A stretch of 64,000 bases of DNA from Pseudomonas sp. W4I3 (lineage in GTDB: Bacteria > Pseudomonadota > Gammaproteobacteria > Pseudomonadales > Pseudomonadaceae): contig NZ_JAUSXS010000001.1 in assembly GCF_030816195.1 (NCBI RefSeq), positions 3,867,501 to 3,931,500 on the forward strand. The letters are read 5' to 3'. This document shows positions 18,465 through 26,827 of this stretch, one piece after another (within the stretch, counting starts at the first letter, position 1; each line of letters starts with the position of its first letter). The notes below the pieces were generated by a model that was not told the DNA's origin, searched no databases, and worked only from the letters and a program-made list of their open reading frames with translations. The position numbers and the translations under genes are program-made.

Positions 18465-19010
18465 TTACGGTACCGGCAACCATTCGCCGAACGCGCCTCG
18501 CTCACTCAACGGGCACCAGGCGAAATCCAGGTCAGGCGCCGCAGATACCTGCTGCCCTGCGGCTGTTGAAGCGGCGCCTTTCCAATCCAACACCCTCACG
18601 TTTCGCCAGCTCAGGGCAATTCCCGTGGCCTGGCTGTAATCGGTGAGAATCCAGCGCGCAGCGGCGGCGGCCATGAAGGCTTCGATAGGTTCTGCATCAA
18701 TTTGCGTGCTGTAAGGTGAACTCAACAACCAGCGGCACACGTTCAGATGGTAGGTCCAATCCAGCGCTGGCCGGTTGCGATACGCCCAGGTCATGAAGCT
18801 GCGAAACAGGTTCAAGCCTTCCGGTGGGTCGAGCTTGAGCAATGCCGGGCAGACATCGAACAAGGTGTGCCAATGCGGCAGCAAGCGTGCATCAAGGTGC
18901 ACGAAACAGCGGGCATTACTCGGATAGTCCGGCAGCACCGGCTCCGCAAGCGGCCGTCGGTCGGCCTTACTGACTAGGCGACGGGCGCCTGCAGGCAATA
19001 GGGTGTTCAT
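18465..19010 (-). CDS. Conserved-looking protein of unknown function
   Basis: 181 residues from ATG 19010. The sequence is rich in Trp, Leu and Pro (LPHWHTLFDVCPALLKLDPP, WTYHLNVCRWLLSSPYSTQI) and has no signal peptide or membrane helix. I do not recognise the family. Coding is supported by length, composition and lack of overlap with another good frame. It lies 62 bp downstream of the DUF2946 gene on the same strand and may be co-transcribed. Confidence 0.55.
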   Translation of the reverse strand: MNTLLPAGARRLVSKADRRPLAEPVLPDYPSNARCFVHLDARLLPHWHTLFDVCPALLKLDPPEGLNLFRSFMTWAYRNRPALDWTYHLNVCRWLLSSPYSTQIDAEPIEAFMAAAAARWILTDYSQATGIALSWRNVRVLDWKGAASTAAGQQVSAAPDLDFAWCPLSERGAFGEWLPVP

Positions 19011-19072
19011 CAAACGCACTCACAATTGTGACGATAGGACGCCTCCCGATCATGGGAAGCCCAGGGCATACG

Positions 19073-19456
19073 TCAGAATGTGGGGGAAGCGCGAGGATTG
19101 GCGCAGGGCCAGGCATAACGTGGAGGCGCCTTGTTGCGCTGCTCATGGGCCACGCGTGGAGTCTGCTGGAGGCTCAGCAGCCAGGCCAGGCCGATCAGGA
19201 AAACGATGGCGACGGTGACGGCGCTGCACACCGGGCAGGCAAAGTAGTTCGAGATGTTGCTGGAAGACGGGTCAGCCAACCCTTTGTCGGAAACTGCGGG
19301 CCGGCCACCGTCGACTGAACAGAACTGGCCGCCGATGCCATTGAGCTGTTGGCCCATCATCTGTCCGTGCCCCAAACCGCACGCGAACAGGTTCACCAGT
19401 ACGCAGAAGTACAGGGCCCAGGCGATCAGCGCACGGTCAGGGTGGCTCAATTTCAT
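19073..19456 (-). CDS. DUF2946 membrane-associated protein
   Basis: 127 residues from ATG 19456. An N-terminal hydrophobic segment (ALIAWALYFCVLVNLFACGL) is followed by GHGQMMGQQL and a FACPVCSAVTVAIVFLIGLA segment with a CPVC pair. DUF2946 proteins are often found beside copper-handling genes, and here it diverges from the SCO/PCu(A)C pair. The His/Met/Cys residues suggest metal binding, by inference. Confidence 0.72.
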   Translation of the reverse strand: MKLSHPDRALIAWALYFCVLVNLFACGLGHGQMMGQQLNGIGGQFCSVDGGRPAVSDKGLADPSSSNISNYFACPVCSAVTVAIVFLIGLAWLLSLQQTPRVAHEQRNKAPPRYAWPCANPRASPTF

Positions 19457-19636
19457 GGCGGCGACTCTACCACCGAGCCGCAAAAGGATGAAGCGCAGCG
19501 CGCCCCTGTGGCAGAACGTCGCAGATTACGCGCGATGACCAGGGTTGGTAGACTCTGCACCCTTCTCGTTATTCCTTTTCAAAGCCGGGTGCGCAGCAAG
19601 CAGAGCCATTCAGGCGTTTCACAGGATGCACAGTTG

Positions 19637-20245
19637 ATGAGTACGTTATTCACCCGCCGCAAAGTGCTGACCGGCATGGGCCTGTTGGGCCTGGGCAGCC
19701 TGCTGGGCGGCTGTGACTACAGCCCCAAGCTGAATTTCAAGTACGGCAAGGACCTCAGTGACAAGATCATGGGGCGCACCTTCAAGCTCAAGAACACCGA
19801 CGGCGAGACTGTCACCCTGAGCTCGTACCGTGGCCTGATGCCCGTGGTGTTCTTCGGCTTCACCCAGTGCCCGGCGGTGTGCCCGACCACCCTGGCACGC
19901 GCCGCCCAGGCGAAGAAACTGATGGGCCGCGACGGTGAAATCATGCAGGTGGTGTTCATCACCCTGGACCCCGAGCGCGACACCCCCGAGATTCTCGACA
20001 AATACGTCAAGGCCTTCGACCCCAGCTTCGAAGCCCTCTACGGCACCCCGGAAGAAATCGCCGTGGCCGCCAAGGAGTTCGGGATCTTCTATGAAAAGAT
20101 CCCCGCCGGCGATACCTACACCCTGTCCCACACCGCCACCAGTTTCGTGTTCGATACCCGTGGCAACCTGCGCCTTGGCTTGCAGGCGTCCCTTACCGCT
20201 CAAGAGTGCGCAGAAGACCTGCTCACCGTCATGGAGGTCTGCTAA
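19637..20245 (+). CDS. SCO1/SenC family copper chaperone, lipoprotein
   Basis: 202 residues from ATG 19637. The N-terminus has RR followed by a hydrophobic run and LLGGC, a likely lipobox. The thioredoxin-like fold carries the copper-binding CPAVC motif and the distal His in TLSHTATS. SCO proteins deliver copper to the CuA centre of cytochrome oxidase or act in redox signalling at the outer face of the inner membrane. Its stop shares a base with the next gene's ATG (TAATG), giving a two-gene copper delivery operon. Confidence 0.9.
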   Translation: MSTLFTRRKVLTGMGLLGLGSLLGGCDYSPKLNFKYGKDLSDKIMGRTFKLKNTDGETVTLSSYRGLMPVVFFGFTQCPAVCPTTLARAAQAKKLMGRDGEIMQVVFITLDPERDTPEILDKYVKAFDPSFEALYGTPEEIAVAAKEFGIFYEKIPAGDTYTLSHTATSFVFDTRGNLRLGLQASLTAQECAEDLLTVMEVC

Positions 20246-20727
20246 TGACTGCCGTTCATCACCTCAAGCGTTTCACCCTCGGCCTCACGCTGCTCGGCCT
20301 GGCCACCCATGCCAGCGCCCAGGTGCACGTGACCGACGCCTGGGTGCGCGCCACCGTACCGGGCCAACCGTCCAGCGGCGCGTTCATGACCGTCACCGCC
20401 GACAGCGACAGCCAGTTGCTGCGCGTGGCATCGCCCGTGGCCAAGGACGTGCAGATCCATGAAATGAGCATGAAAGACGACGTCATGCGCATGGGCCCGG
20501 TGAATTCGGTGGCCCTGCCCGCCGGCAAAGCCGTGACCCTCGACCCGAACGGCTACCACGTGATGCTGATGGGCCTGACCGGCCAGATCAAGGAAGGCGA
20601 CCAGGTGCCGCTGACCCTCACGGTAAAAGACGCCAAGGGCGCCGAGCAAAGCATTGAAGTGAAGGCTGCTGCGCGGGGTTTGGATGGCATGGACCATAGC
20701 CACATGGACCATAGCAAGATGCATTGA
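20245..20727 (+). CDS. PCu(A)C periplasmic copper chaperone
   Basis: 160 residues with a signal peptide ending at HASA. The PCu(A)C fold shows DAWVRATVPGQPSSGAF, QIHEMSMKDDVMRM and YHVMLMGL, giving the His and Met copper ligands. A His/Met-rich tail (HSHMDHSKMH) is an additional likely binding site. Together with the SCO protein it would load copper into cytochrome c oxidase. It is translationally coupled to the SCO gene. Confidence 0.9.
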   Translation: MTAVHHLKRFTLGLTLLGLATHASAQVHVTDAWVRATVPGQPSSGAFMTVTADSDSQLLRVASPVAKDVQIHEMSMKDDVMRMGPVNSVALPAGKAVTLDPNGYHVMLMGLTGQIKEGDQVPLTLTVKDAKGAEQSIEVKAAARGLDGMDHSHMDHSKMH

Positions 20728-20746
20728 GGGTCAAACCTGGCCCAAA

Positions 20747-20837
20747 ATGTGGGAGGGGGCTTGCCCCCGATGAGGGAGTACCAGCACATACATTCGTGAC
20801 TGAGCCACCGCCATCGGGAGCAAGCCCCCTCCCACAT
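20747..20837. repeat. REPIN, GTGGGAGGGGGCTTG type
   Basis: Two inverted copies of an element containing GTGGGAGGGGGCTTGC flank ~45 bp. The same family recurs at 25562, 28344 and 36143, with a shortened copy at 41069. Confidence 0.85.
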
Positions 20838-20885
20838 GGGGAATACTTGTTATCCTGCCGCACCAGCCAACCTGGACGCGCGCCC

Positions 20886-21163
20886 ATGCCAATCGACCCC
20901 GCCTTCATCCTGCACCGTTCGCGCTGCACTTTCATTTCATCCCCGTCTATGACTGGGTAGAGCAAGCGTTCTGGCAAGACGAACGCTACCGCGCACTGCA
21001 CAATTTCGGCTCGCAAACACTCGCCAGGGACCTGACCGATGGAGCCGAGCTGACGTTGTTTGTGTGGCGTGAGTTTGGCGAGAGTGATGCGCCGCCGCAG
21101 ATTCAGGGGCCTTCAGTGCCCGAGGTGATCGAACGGCTAAGCGCAGCCTTCAAGACACAGTGA
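20886..21163 (+). pseudogene. Remnant of a HIT-family hydrolase gene
   Basis: An ATG frame begins MPIDPAFILH and soon stops. A second frame beginning around 20920 stays open to TGA 21161-21163 and contains ALHFHFIPVYDWVEQAF and GAELTLFVWREFGE, which resemble the C-terminal half of HIT (histidine triad) nucleotide hydrolases. The two parts look like the ends of one gene from which the middle has been lost and the frame shifted. The HIT assignment is from memory of the family pattern. Confidence 0.5.
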
Positions 21164-21171
21164 AGCGCCAA

Positions 21172-21197
21172 GATCGTTCCCACGCGTGGGAACGATC
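21172..21197. repeat. Perfect palindrome, GATCGTTCCCACG arms
   Basis: A 26-bp perfect palindrome with arm GATCGTTCCCACG overlaps the stop codon of the GNAT gene by 2 bp. The same arm occurs at 21749 and 45383, so it is a dispersed repeat of this genome. It may also act as a terminator stem. Confidence 0.8.
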
Positions 21198-21723
21198 ACG
21201 GCTCTGCAGTGAACTTAACAAGGCACTCGCTCTGGTTTCCTGCCGCACCAGAATTCTGTGCAAGCGCTTTCACCATAGGCACACATGCCAACACCAATCC
21301 CGCTGGCGAGCGATACACTGCCTGCTCACGCCCCACATACCCGCACGCTTGATAAAAGCTCACCGCGTTCAACGTCGAATCCAGCACCACTTGCGCAACG
21401 GCATGCTGCCGCGCGACAGCTTCCAGGTGGTCAAGCATGGCTTTGCCATAACCGCGCCCGGTAAATGCGGACCGTACGAACAACGCCCCGATTTCGTTGT
21501 TGGCAAGATCGAGCATGCCGGTGCTGACAGCTTCACCGTTTACCCATCCGATGTAGAACAGTTTTTCCATCAATACGCTGTAACCGTCGCTTGCGCAGCC
21601 CCGGGTCCAGAGCGCCATTTGCTCTGCGCTGTAGGCGCCAATGCACTGACTGCGAATGGCTTCGCGGCGAATCTCAAACGCCTCGTCAGCGTCGGCTGGT
21701 GTGGCGCGTTTTATCCTAAGCAC
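21196..21723 (-). CDS. GNAT-family N-acetyltransferase
   Basis: 175 residues. I place the start at GTG 21723 (VLRIKRATPADADEAFEIRR), which has GGAGAAGGA upstream. The frame continues further but through a dispersed repeat. Acetyl-CoA-binding elements are seen in IGALFVRSAFTGRGYGKAML (the V-x-x-x-x-R/Q-G-x-G/A motif) and LNAVSFYQACGYV. The substrate is unknown. Its 3' end runs into a palindromic repeat. Confidence 0.82.
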   Translation of the reverse strand: MLRIKRATPADADEAFEIRREAIRSQCIGAYSAEQMALWTRGCASDGYSVLMEKLFYIGWVNGEAVSTGMLDLANNEIGALFVRSAFTGRGYGKAMLDHLEAVARQHAVAQVVLDSTLNAVSFYQACGYVGREQAVYRSPAGLVLACVPMVKALAQNSGAAGNQSECLVKFTAEP

Positions 21724-21748
21724 AGCACTGTCCTTCTCCAAGATCAAA

Positions 21749-21800
21749 GATCGTTCCCACGCTCCTGCGTGGGAATGCAGCCCGTGACGCTCTGCGTCAC
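21749..21800. repeat. Dispersed palindromic repeat
   Basis: ATCGTTCCCACGCTCCTGCG and GTGGGAAT form one hairpin, and GTGACGC/GCGTCAC forms a second. It belongs to the same repeat family as 21172 and 45383 and lies just upstream of the GNAT gene. Confidence 0.6.
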
Positions 21801-21902
21801 CCAAGCGCAGTGGCCGGCGGGACGTGGAGCGTGGAGCGATCATCAAGCCCCGAAGACTATCTCAAGATGCGCTGCATCCGATATTTATGCTCACTCCCAA
21901 GC

Positions 21903-21976
21903 TTAATAATATTTTATTAAAAACCACCCTCCCCCTAGCCTTGAAGTCATGCCCACGTTGAATCCAACTGCATGAC
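21903..21976 (+). promoter_or_regulatory. Candidate operator region upstream of the monooxygenase operon
   Basis: Two inverted repeats precede the operon start at 21991. TTAATAA-TATT-TTATTAA lies at 21903-21920, and GTCATGC with GCATGAC, 17 bp apart, at 21946-21976. Either could bind the cluster's LysR-type regulator. No clear -35/-10 pair was assigned. Confidence 0.4.
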
Positions 21977-21990
21977 GCAAGGACAGACAC

Positions 21991-23280
21991 ATGACTCAAG
22001 CACTAATAAAAACAGACACCCTGGTGGTGGGCGCCGGCCAGGCCGGCGTGGCCATGAGCGAGCACTTGAGCAAGCTCGGCGTGCCGCACCTGGTGCTGGA
22101 ACGCAGCCGGATCGCCGAGCGCTGGCGCACCGGGCGCTGGGACTCGCTAGTGGCCAACGGGCCGGCCTGGCATGACCGGTTTCCGGGGCTGGAATTCGAT
22201 GATGTGGCGCCCGATGGCTTTGCGCCTAAGGAGCGCGTGGCGGATTACTTCGAAGCGTATGCGCGTAAGTTCAATGCGCCGATTCGCACGGGCGTTGACG
22301 TCACTTCGGTGGTGCGCAACGAAGGTCGACCAGGCTTTACCGTGCACACCAGCGAAGGCGTGATTGAAGCCAATCGCGTGGTGGCCGCCACCGGGCCGTT
22401 CCAGAAGCCGGTGATTCCGGCGATTGCGCCGAAAGACACCGCGTTGCACCAGATCCATTCCGCCGACTATCGCAACCCCGCGCAACTGCCGGCAGGCGCC
22501 GTGCTGGTAGTGGGCGCGGGCTCTTCCGGGGTACAGATCGCCGATGAACTGCAACGCAGCGGCCGCCAGGTGTACCTGTCGGTGGGTGCCCACGACCGCC
22601 CGCCGCGCGCCTATCGCCACCGCGACTTCTGCTGGTGGCTGGGGGTGTTAGGCGAGTGGGACCAGGCCGCGATGAAGCCCGGCCGCGAGCATGTGACCAT
22701 CGCCGTGAGCGGCGCCCATGGCGGCAAGACCATCGACTTTCGTGAGCTGGCCCAGCAGGGCATGACCCTGGTCGGCCTCACTCAGGCGTTTAACGGCAGC
22801 GTCGCCACGTTCCAACCGAACCTGGTGGAGAATCTGGCACGCGGGGATGAAAACTACCTGGCCCTGCTGGATGCGGCCGACGCCTACATCGAGCGCAACG
22901 GCCTCGACCTGCCCCTGGAGCCCGAAGCACGCCGCGTATTCCCGGATGCCGACTGCATCAAGCATCCAATCCTGGAACTGGACCTGACCCAGGCCGGCAT
23001 CACCTCGATCATCTGGGCCACCGGGTTTGCCGTGGATTACAGCTGGCTCCAGGTGAATGCCTTTGATGCAGCCGGCAAGCCCCAGCACCAGCGTGGCGTC
23101 GCCAGCGAAGCCGGGATCTATTTCCTCGGCCTACCGTGGCAGTCGCGTCGTGGCTCGTCGTTTATCTGGGGCGTGTGGCACGACGCCAAGTACGTCGCCG
23201 ATCATATCGCTATCCAGCGTCAATACCTTGAGTACCGCGAAGCCGCCCCGGTGGTTCGCCCGTCCCCTGTCAGCGCCTGA
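21991..23280 (+). CDS. Flavin-containing monooxygenase-like NAD(P)/FAD protein
   Basis: 429 residues. The FAD Rossmann motif GAGQAG is at the N-terminus (LVVGAGQAGVAMSEHLSKLG) and the NADPH motif GAGSSG (VLVVGAGSSGVQIADEL) is mid-protein, with the ATGF motif (IIWATGFAVDYSW) near the C-terminus. This is the layout of class B monooxygenase relatives (CzcO/YUCCA-like), which hydroxylate N, S or carbonyl substrates. It leads a run with RidA, DUF1028 and M20 genes, which suggests a catabolic pathway for a nitrogenous compound. The substrate is unknown. Confidence 0.85.
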   Translation: MTQALIKTDTLVVGAGQAGVAMSEHLSKLGVPHLVLERSRIAERWRTGRWDSLVANGPAWHDRFPGLEFDDVAPDGFAPKERVADYFEAYARKFNAPIRTGVDVTSVVRNEGRPGFTVHTSEGVIEANRVVAATGPFQKPVIPAIAPKDTALHQIHSADYRNPAQLPAGAVLVVGAGSSGVQIADELQRSGRQVYLSVGAHDRPPRAYRHRDFCWWLGVLGEWDQAAMKPGREHVTIAVSGAHGGKTIDFRELAQQGMTLVGLTQAFNGSVATFQPNLVENLARGDENYLALLDAADAYIERNGLDLPLEPEARRVFPDADCIKHPILELDLTQAGITSIIWATGFAVDYSWLQVNAFDAAGKPQHQRGVASEAGIYFLGLPWQSRRGSSFIWGVWHDAKYVADHIAIQRQYLEYREAAPVVRPSPVSA

Positions 23281-23303
23281 TCCCCTTGCCGGAGTTTTTT
23301 TCG

Positions 23304-23714
23304 ATGCCTACGCACACTCGTATCCGCATGTTCAACACCAAACAAACCTACCCCAACCAGAGCCTGGACAACGACCTGTGCCAGGCCGTACGTGCCGGTA
23401 ACACCGTGTACGTACGCGGCCAGGTCGGCACCGATTTCGACGGTCACCTGATCGGCCTGGGCGACCCCCGTGCCCAGGCCGAACAGGCGATGAAAAACGT
23501 CAAGCAACTGCTGGAAGAAGCCGGCAGCGATCTCAGCCATATCGTCAAAACCACCACCTACCTGATCGACCCGCGCTACCGCGAACCGGTGTACCAGGAA
23601 GTCGGCAAATGGCTCAAGGGTGTGTTCCCGATCTCCACCGGGCTGGTGGTGTCGGCGTTGGGCCAGCCACAGTGGCTGATGGAGATCGATGTGATAGCGG
23701 TTATTCCAGAGTAA
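23304..23714 (+). CDS. RidA (YjgF/YER057c/UK114) family protein
   Basis: 136 residues from ATG 23304. The RidA fold is evident: GNTVYVRGQVGTDFDG, QAEQAMKNVKQLLEEAG and KTTTYLIDPRYREPVYQEVG with the conserved Arg. RidA proteins hydrolyse reactive enamine/imine intermediates, and operon-specific members often serve one pathway. Its place directly after a flavin monooxygenase suggests it handles an imine product, by inference. Confidence 0.88.
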   Translation: MPTHTRIRMFNTKQTYPNQSLDNDLCQAVRAGNTVYVRGQVGTDFDGHLIGLGDPRAQAEQAMKNVKQLLEEAGSDLSHIVKTTTYLIDPRYREPVYQEVGKWLKGVFPISTGLVVSALGQPQWLMEIDVIAVIPE

Positions 23715-23725
23715 GGAGGCGAGCC

Positions 23726-24403
23726 ATGACTTTTTCAATCGTCGGTCGCTGCGCCGACACCGGCCAACTGGGCATCGCCATCAGCTCATCGAGCATCGCC
23801 GTGGGCGCCCGCTGCCCATGGTTGCGCCCGGGTGTGGGTGCGGTGTCCACCCAGAACATCACGCTGCCGGCCCTTGGCCCGGACGTGCTCGACCTGCTGG
23901 AGCAAGGCCTCACGCCGGCCGAGGCCATCGACAACGCCTTGACCCGCAACGGCTACAGCCAATACCGGCAACTGACCGCGATCGACCACCTGGGCCGCAG
24001 CGTGCATTTCAGCGGCAGCGAAACCCTGGGCACCCACAATGCGGTGTCGGGCGAGCAATGCGTGGCAGCCGGCAATATGCTCGCTGACCGAGGGGTGATC
24101 AAGGCGATGGTCAGTGCCTTCGAACACGGCGAAGGCCAGTTGGCGGACCGCCTGCTGGCGGCGATGCATGCCGCCATCGCCGCCGGTGGCGAAGCCGGCC
24201 CGGTGCATTCCGCCGCGCTGGTGGTGGTGGGCGACTTGACCTGGCCGATCATCAACCTGCGCGTGGACTGGGCCGATGAAGCGCCGATTAGCCAGCTGCA
24301 AACGCTGTGGGACGCCTACCGCCCGCAAGTGCAGGACTACATCGACCGCGCCCTGGCTCCCGATCGTTCCCCAGGCTACGGCGTGGCCGGAGACGACCGA
24401 TGA
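23726..24403 (+). CDS. DUF1028 (Ntn-hydrolase-like) protein
   Basis: 225 residues with AAGGAGG before ATG 23726. The N-terminus MTFSIVGRCADTGQLGIAIS and the GARCPWLRPGVGAVSTQN block are the DUF1028 signature. These proteins have an Ntn-hydrolase-like fold and commonly sit in amino-acid or pyrimidine-like catabolic operons beside RidA and M20 genes. The reaction is not established. Its stop overlaps the next start (ATGA). Confidence 0.85.
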   Translation: MTFSIVGRCADTGQLGIAISSSSIAVGARCPWLRPGVGAVSTQNITLPALGPDVLDLLEQGLTPAEAIDNALTRNGYSQYRQLTAIDHLGRSVHFSGSETLGTHNAVSGEQCVAAGNMLADRGVIKAMVSAFEHGEGQLADRLLAAMHAAIAAGGEAGPVHSAALVVVGDLTWPIINLRVDWADEAPISQLQTLWDAYRPQVQDYIDRALAPDRSPGYGVAGDDR

Positions 24404-25545
24404 GCCACAGCCGCCGATTGCTGCAGACGCTGGTGGGGTTCGACACCACCAGTCGCGAATCCAACCTGCAGTTGATCGAGTTCGTGCGCGAGTACCTGGC
24501 GGGCTTCGACGTCACCTGCGAGCTGGTCTACAACGAGGCGCGCAGCAAGGCCAATCTGTTTGCCAGCATCGGCCCGGTAGAGTTGCCGGGCATCGTGTTG
24601 TCGGGGCATACCGATGTGGTGCCGGTGGATGGGCAACCGTGGACGCTGCCGCCGTTTCAACTGACCGAGCGTGACGGCAAGTTGTATGGCCGTGGCACCG
24701 CCGACATGAAGGGCTACATCGCCTGCGTGCTGGCGCTGGTGCCGGAGCTGGTCAAGGCGTCGTTGCGCCTGCCGGTACACATCGCGCTGTCCTACGACGA
24801 AGAAGTCGGCTGCCTCGGTGTACGCTCGCTGCTCAGTCTGTTGGCGCAACGCCCGGTGAAACCGATGCTGTGCATCATCGGCGAGCCGACCGCGCTCAAA
24901 CCGGTGCTCGGCCACAAGGGCAAGCTAGCGATGCGCTGCGATGTGCATGGCGAGGCCTGCCATTCGGCGTATGCGCCGTCCGGGGTGAATGCGATTGAGC
25001 ATGCCGCCGAGTTGATCGGCGAACTGGGACGCATCGGCCAAAGGCTGCGTGCACACCAGGACCCGCGCTTCGACCCACCTTTCAGCACCGTGCAAACCGG
25101 GCTGATCAGCGGCGGCAAGGCGCTGAATATCGTGCCAGCCGACTGCCAGTTTGATTTTGAAGTACGTGCCCTGCCGACGATGGATCCGGGTGAAGTGGCC
25201 GAAGCACTGCAAGCCTACGCTCTGCACGAAGTACTGCCACGCATGCAGGCCGTGAGCAGGCAGAGTTCGATTCGGTTCACCGAACTGTCGGCCTATCCGG
25301 GGTTGGTCACCGATAAACGCAGCCAGGCCGCCGAATTGATCGCGGCGTTTTGCGGGTCCCGCGAGTTTGGCACCGTGGCGTTTGGCACGGAGGGTGGGCT
25401 GTTCGATGCCGTGGGCATTCCCACCGTGGTGTGCGGCCCGGGCAGCATGGACCAGGGGCACAAGCCGGATGAGTTTGTGAGCCTGGAACAGCTGGCCGGC
25501 TGCGATGCAATGCTGCGGCGGATGCTGGATTCCATCCGCCTCTGA
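24400..25545 (+). CDS. M20 metallopeptidase, acetylornithine deacetylase (ArgE)-like
   Basis: 381 residues, coupled to DUF1028 by an ATGA overlap. Metal ligands and catalytic residues are visible: SGHTDVVPVD (His), GRGTADMKGYIA (bridging Asp), the YDEEVGCLG Glu pair, GEPTALK, and the C-terminal GPGSMDQGHKPDEF His. It is close in layout to ArgE, but its place in a catabolic operon suggests it removes an acyl group from a pathway intermediate rather than working in arginine synthesis. Confidence 0.85.
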   Translation: MSHSRRLLQTLVGFDTTSRESNLQLIEFVREYLAGFDVTCELVYNEARSKANLFASIGPVELPGIVLSGHTDVVPVDGQPWTLPPFQLTERDGKLYGRGTADMKGYIACVLALVPELVKASLRLPVHIALSYDEEVGCLGVRSLLSLLAQRPVKPMLCIIGEPTALKPVLGHKGKLAMRCDVHGEACHSAYAPSGVNAIEHAAELIGELGRIGQRLRAHQDPRFDPPFSTVQTGLISGGKALNIVPADCQFDFEVRALPTMDPGEVAEALQAYALHEVLPRMQAVSRQSSIRFTELSAYPGLVTDKRSQAAELIAAFCGSREFGTVAFGTEGGLFDAVGIPTVVCGPGSMDQGHKPDEFVSLEQLAGCDAMLRRMLDSIRL

Positions 25546-25561
25546 ACACACCACAAATGAA

Positions 25562-25653
25562 ATGTGGGAGGGGGCTTGCTCCCGATTGCGGTGTATCAGT
25601 CAACTTATGTATTGGCTGAACCACCGCAATCGGGAGCAAGCCCCCTCCCACAT
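25562..25653. repeat. REPIN, GTGGGAGGGGGCTTG type
   Basis: An inverted pair of the same element as at 20747, lying between the M20 gene and the convergent LysR gene, where it could end both transcripts. Confidence 0.85.
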
Positions 25654-25664
25654 TGGCCCCGTAA

Positions 25665-26576
25665 TCAGGCCAGTAATCGAGCCAGTTCTTCGCGGCAGTA
25701 ATCCACGAACAGCTGCACCGGCTTGGTCAGCGGTGCGCGCTTGAGCCACACCGCCGACAAGCCGGAGCCGGTGACCGTTTCCGCCAGCGGAATACACACC
25801 ACTTTCTGCCCGTCATAGGTGTACTCGCTGAACGGCTTGGTCACCAGGATCGAAAAGCCGAACCCGCGCCCCACCATGCCCCGCACCATCTCGATCGAGG
25901 GCGAGCTGAACACGATATTCGGCGTCAAGCCACGCTCCTCAAAGATGCTCACGAAGTAGGTCCGGCTCGGCAGCACGTCCAGCAAAATCATCGGTTCCAG
26001 CACCAGGTCGGCCAACGACACCCTGGCCTGGCATGCGAAACGGTGGTCCGCCGGCAGCAACGCATACGGCTGCTGCGGCGGCATCAACGGCGTGGTCTCG
26101 ATGGAGCCGCCCAGGTCGTGCTCGAACAGCATCGCCACATCGATGGTGCCCGCCGTCAGCGCCTGCACCAGCTCTTGCTGCTCGCCGTCGCGAATGCGGA
26201 TTTCCACCCCTGGCCAGCGCGCCTTGAAGCCGGCGATCAGGCGCGGCAGGTACAGTGGCGCCACGGTTTCAAAGCAGCCGATATCGATTTGCCCGGCCAC
26301 CACATCATTATCCGCCAAGGCGTTCTGCTCGAACTCGTGGGCTACCCGCAACAGCTCCAGCGCCTTGCGATAAAACCGCGCGCCGCTGGGGGTCAGCGAC
26401 ACGCCCTGGGCGTGGTGGCGGATAAACAGCTGCACCCCAAAACTGTCTTCCAGCTGCTTGATGGCAGTGGAAACCGACGGCTGGGCGATATACAGCTTGC
26501 GCGACGCCTCGGCGACGCTGCCGCACTCGGCGGTGGTGACGAAATATCTGAGTTGGCGCAGGTTGTAGGCAGCCAT
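25665..26576 (-). CDS. LysR-family transcriptional regulator
   Basis: 303 residues from ATG 26576. The N-terminal winged helix (MAAYNLRQLRYFVTTAECGS, then AEASRKLYIAQPSVSTAIKQ) is followed by a LysR substrate domain with VAGQIDIGCFETVAPLYLP. It diverges from the NCS1 permease across ~250 bp and lies downstream of the monooxygenase operon, so it is the likely regulator of both. Ligand unknown. Confidence 0.9.
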   Translation of the reverse strand: MAAYNLRQLRYFVTTAECGSVAEASRKLYIAQPSVSTAIKQLEDSFGVQLFIRHHAQGVSLTPSGARFYRKALELLRVAHEFEQNALADNDVVAGQIDIGCFETVAPLYLPRLIAGFKARWPGVEIRIRDGEQQELVQALTAGTIDVAMLFEHDLGGSIETTPLMPPQQPYALLPADHRFACQARVSLADLVLEPMILLDVLPSRTYFVSIFEERGLTPNIVFSSPSIEMVRGMVGRGFGFSILVTKPFSEYTYDGQKVVCIPLAETVTGSGLSAVWLKRAPLTKPVQLFVDYCREELARLLA

Positions 26577-26790
26577 CACGGCCTCCAAAAAACAGGGGCT
26601 TTTGCCCCAAACATGTGCAAGAAAGGCCGGCTTTTTTCATCGATTCCAGCCCATGCAACATACCGGAGCAAAAATCGCCGCGAGATACTTTTTTTAAGGT
26701 CTATAGCAACAAACTTACTAATTTACCTGCCCGTGTCCATTGCAGATGATCACTCCAACAACAAAGCGCCGCCCTGGCTGCGCACAGCGA

Positions 26791-26806
26791 AGTACGTCAA
26801 CGTACT
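26791..26806 (+). promoter_or_regulatory. Perfect inverted repeat upstream of the permease
   Basis: AGTACGT-CA-ACGTACT, a 7-2-7 inverted repeat, ends 21 bp before the permease ATG in the LysR/permease intergenic region. It is close to the ribosome-binding site, so a repressor site or mRNA hairpin is more likely than an activator site. Confidence 0.45.
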
Positions 26807-26827
26807 CATCTTGCCTTGGAGCTCGTC

